DNA from: Prevotella sp.
Lineage (GTDB): Bacteria > Bacteroidota > Bacteroidia > Bacteroidales > Bacteroidaceae
Reading direction: 5' to 3'
Assembly: GCA_021636625.1 (NCBI GenBank)
Contig: JAJWLX010000034.1
Location: 1 to 33,698, forward strand
DNA: 33,698 bases
Position numbers and translations under genes: made by a program. Below the pieces are notes generated by a model. It saw nothing but the letters and a program-made list of their open reading frames with translations, did not search any database and was not told the origin of the DNA. How positions within the stretch are numbered: the stretch's first letter is position 1; every line of letters starts with the position of its first letter. Shown one piece after another: positions 31,606-33,698 of the stretch.

Positions 31606-31621
31606 GGTTTCACGTGAAACA
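31606..31621. promoter_or_regulatory. parS site between apt and mnmG
   Basis: GGTTTCACGTGAAACA matches the ParB-binding consensus TGTTNCACGTGAAACA at 15/16. It lies about 93 bp past the mnmG stop codon and 773 bp from the other parS site. Both are intergenic, as expected of functional sites. Confidence 0.82.
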
Positions 31622-31675
31622 TTGCGAGAAATCCCTTGTTTCGCAGGTTTTTCTTGCTGAAACCGCCAATTCTTC

Positions 31676-31742
31676 TGCTTGTCTTCCTGGTAAGACGAGC
31701 AATACATCTTTGCTTATCTTCCCAGTAGGACGAGCAGTACAT
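31676..31742. repeat. Tandem copy of the mnmG 3' end
   Basis: The final 29 bases of mnmG plus 3 beyond (31711-31742) are repeated at 31676-31707 with 27/32 identity, period 35. The mnmG stop codon TAA becomes CAA in the copy. A short ORF running across the copy (31551-31763) is a product of this duplication. Confidence 0.88.
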
Positions 31743-33585
31743 TGATGTCGCTTGGAGATACACCTGGAATTCGGCTTGCCTGAGCCAACGTGTCTGGGTC
31801 GATGCGCTCGAGCTTTTGTCGTCCTTCTGTTGAGATTTCGAGAATCTCAGAGTAGTTGAAGCGTCCCTTGATTCTGATGTTCTCCAGACGGTGCATCTTG
31901 TCGGCGATGAGTCGCTCGCGCTCGATGTATCCTTTGTACTTCATCTTGATTTCTGCCGCCTCGGCAATCTCTTCTTTCCGGTTGCCTGGTGCTTCCATCG
32001 CTGCCTTCAGGTCAGGGATGATTTCCGACAGGTTCTGAAGGTTGAGATGCGGACGAGCCACGAGGTCGATGAGCTTGCAGCCGGCGCGGAGTGGAGTAGT
32101 GCCGAGTGCTTCGAGCTTCGGATTGATCTCGTCTTTCTTGATAGGATAGTTGGCACAGAAGTCGATGATTCTTTCGATGGCATCTTTCTTCTCCATCCAC
32201 CAATCGTAACGGTCGCGCTTGGCGATGCCGAGCTCGTATGCTTTTTCCGTGAGTCGGGCATCGGCGTCGTCCTGGCGAAGCAGGATGCGGTACTCAGCTC
32301 TTGAGGTGAACATTCGGTATGGTTCATCTACACCCTTTGTGGTGAGGTCATCGATGAGTACACCGATGTAACTCTCGTCTCGCTTCATCTCGAATGTCTT
32401 GTCGCCCACACAATGAAGTGCAGCGTTGATTCCGGCAACCGTGCCCTGACCTCCTGCTTCTTCGTAACCGGTGGTTCCGTTTACCTGTCCGGCAAAGAAA
32501 AGTCCCTTGATGATTTTCGACTCCAGCGAATGCTTCAGCTGGGTTGGGTCGAAGTAATCGTACTCGATGGCGTAACCTGGTCGGTAGATCTTCGCATCTC
32601 TCAATGCTGGGATTTCGTGGAGTGCATCCAGTTGGATATCCATCGGCATGCTGGATGAGAATCCGTTCAGGTACATTTCATTGGTGTCTTCACCTTCTGG
32701 TTCCAGGAAGAGCGGGTGCTGTTCCTTGTCGGGGAAGGTGACAAGCTTGGTTTCGATGCTTGGACAGTAACGGGGACCTGTGCTTTGGATTTGGCCATTA
32801 TATAAAGGTGAGTCGTTTAATCCGCTTTTCAGGATTTCGTGCACCTTGCTGTTCGTATAGCATGTCCAGCAAGGAAGCTGTTTCAGAACTCTGTGGTTGC
32901 CCATGTACGAGAACTGATGGAAATCGATGTCGCCCGGTTGCTCCTCCATGTCTTCGAAGTGAACGCTTCGCTTGTCGATGCGGACAGGAGTTCCCGTTTT
33001 CATTCTTGCCGATGTGATTCCCCATCGGGTGATGCTTTCCGTGAAATGATGAACGGCAGGTTCTGCACATCTTCCACCTTCCACCATCTTTCTTCCCACG
33101 TGCATCAATCCGTTGAGAAAAGTGCCGGCGGTGATGATGATGCTCTTGGCATAGAATTCTGCACCCCAGATGGTGCGCACGCCGATTGCCTCTCCGTTTG
33201 CTACGAGCAGCTCGTCGGCCTGGTCTTGCCAGATGTCGAGATGGTCGGTATGGTCGAGAATGGTTCTCCATTCCCAGATGAACTTGCCACGGTCGCATTG
33301 AGCACGAGGACTCCATACGGCAGGTCCCTTTCCTATATTAAGCATACGGAACTGGATAGCCGTCTTGTCGGTGACGATACCCATCTGTCCGCCCAGTGCA
33401 TCAATCTCTCGCACAATCTGTCCCTTGGCAATACCGCCTATGGCAGGATTGCAACTCATCTGACCAATCTTGTTCATGTCCATCGTTATCAAGCAGGTGT
33501 TGGCGCCCATGTTTGCCGAGGCAGCTGCTGCCTCGCATCCGGCGTGCCCTCCACCGATAACGAGTACGTCATAATTGAAGTTCAT
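31714..33585 (-). CDS. mnmG: tRNA uridine-5-carboxymethylaminomethyl(34) synthesis enzyme MnmG (GidA)
   Basis: MnmG, with MnmE, installs the cmnm5 group on the wobble uridine of several tRNAs. The 623-aa protein has the N-terminal FAD-binding motif VIGGGHAGCEAA (residues 9-20), the family motif GTFLNGLMHVG, the ATG-like GQVNGTTGYEEAGGQG block and the C-terminal helical domain ending PGVSPSDINVLLVLLG. ATG at 33585 (MNFNYDVLVIGGGH) is the usual start. It has a promoter just upstream and divergent promoter signals beyond. In many bacteria it is close to oriC, and the parS sites next to it fit that. Confidence 0.98.
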   Translation of the reverse strand: MNFNYDVLVIGGGHAGCEAAAASANMGANTCLITMDMNKIGQMSCNPAIGGIAKGQIVREIDALGGQMGIVTDKTAIQFRMLNIGKGPAVWSPRAQCDRGKFIWEWRTILDHTDHLDIWQDQADELLVANGEAIGVRTIWGAEFYAKSIIITAGTFLNGLMHVGRKMVEGGRCAEPAVHHFTESITRWGITSARMKTGTPVRIDKRSVHFEDMEEQPGDIDFHQFSYMGNHRVLKQLPCWTCYTNSKVHEILKSGLNDSPLYNGQIQSTGPRYCPSIETKLVTFPDKEQHPLFLEPEGEDTNEMYLNGFSSSMPMDIQLDALHEIPALRDAKIYRPGYAIEYDYFDPTQLKHSLESKIIKGLFFAGQVNGTTGYEEAGGQGTVAGINAALHCVGDKTFEMKRDESYIGVLIDDLTTKGVDEPYRMFTSRAEYRILLRQDDADARLTEKAYELGIAKRDRYDWWMEKKDAIERIIDFCANYPIKKDEINPKLEALGTTPLRAGCKLIDLVARPHLNLQNLSEIIPDLKAAMEAPGNRKEEIAEAAEIKMKYKGYIERERLIADKMHRLENIRIKGRFNYSEILEISTEGRQKLERIDPDTLAQASRIPGVSPSDINVLLVLLGR

Positions 33586-33623
33586 AATCTCTGTTTCTAA
33601 TCTATATTTTATCTAATTTTCGG

Positions 33624-33631
33624 CAAAAGTA
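33624..33631 (-). promoter_or_regulatory. mnmG promoter (-7 box)
   Basis: TACTTTTG on the minus strand is a full -7 match with a TTTG 22 nt upstream (slightly long). The leader would be about 32 nt. Confidence 0.65.
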
Positions 33632-33662
33632 AGAAATTTAATTGAAATTTTAGCAAAAATAC

Positions 33663-33693
33663 TTTGATAAATCATTAAAATATAGTAATTTTG
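33663..33693 (+). promoter_or_regulatory. Divergent promoter for a gene beyond the right edge
   Basis: TTTG (33663-33666) and TAATTTTG (33686-33693) are 19 nt apart, a full consensus match on the plus strand. Transcription would begin at about the last base of the window, so the gene it serves is not visible. Confidence 0.75.
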
Positions 33694-33698
33694 CAGCA

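Noticed and set aside
31551..31763. 70-aa minus-strand open frame between apt and mnmG
   Set aside because: Overlaps the mnmG 3' end, its decayed copy and a parS site; the frame is explained by the duplication.
1..33698. tRNA, rRNA, IS element, prophage or attachment site
   Set aside because: Looked for conserved tRNA arms, transposase or integrase motifs and long terminal inverted repeats; none was seen.

Overview
The window looks like a chromosomal segment of a Bacteroidales bacterium, most likely a Prevotella/Segatella copri-type organism. This rests on family resemblance of the proteins (the long Bacteroidetes form of IspG, RpoN, a DeoC with an N-terminal extension, a GH29 fucosidase), on repeated Bacteroidetes-type promoters (a -33 TTTG followed 19-20 nt later by a -7 TAnnTTTG), and on general lack of strong Shine-Dalgarno sites. 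No species was confirmed by database search. No IS element, prophage, CRISPR array, tRNA or rRNA was seen.

Layout. 1-5,650 (minus strand): a probable operon of an unrecognised 214-aa protein, rpoN (sigma-54), a degenerate PAP2-like membrane protein, purE and ispG, with a textbook promoter at 5614-5644. 5,750-6,220: no protein gene, but a minus-strand unit with its own canonical promoter, two G-free ~85-100 bp repeats, two strong hairpins and a terminator: a candidate ~430-nt non-coding RNA. 6,327-10,700 (minus): a lipoprotein resembling a C1-type cysteine peptidase but with Ser in place of the catalytic Cys, lgt, ychF, then a rubredoxin (54 aa) and desulfoferrodoxin pair for superoxide reduction. 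11,139-16,319: a plus-strand exported alpha-L-fucosidase, a minus-strand cutC and a plus-strand exported transglutaminase-like protein.

16,442-22,677 (minus) is the most interesting protein block: four tightly spaced genes, all with signal peptides, encoding an LPP20-like protein, a beta-propeller protein, a TPR-caspase protein with an intact His/Cys dyad, and a DUF4384-like protein. The propeller and caspase proteins share an extra homologous central module, which suggests they act together in the cell envelope.

22,850-33,698 is housekeeping: polA (-), a long-chain polyprenyl diphosphate synthase (+), deoC, a MazG-like pyrophosphohydrolase, dtd, uvrC, apt and mnmG (all -). Two near-perfect parS sites flank apt next to mnmG, with a third damaged site, so this end may be close to the replication origin.

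A pattern that runs through the window: just downstream of many stop codons (214-aa gene, ychF, cutC, polA, MazG-like gene, apt, mnmG) there are decayed copies of the gene's own last bases or short arrays of ~22-24 bp degenerate tandem repeats. A 7-unit 22-bp array also lies between ychF and the desulfoferrodoxin gene. This is not explained by any gene annotation.
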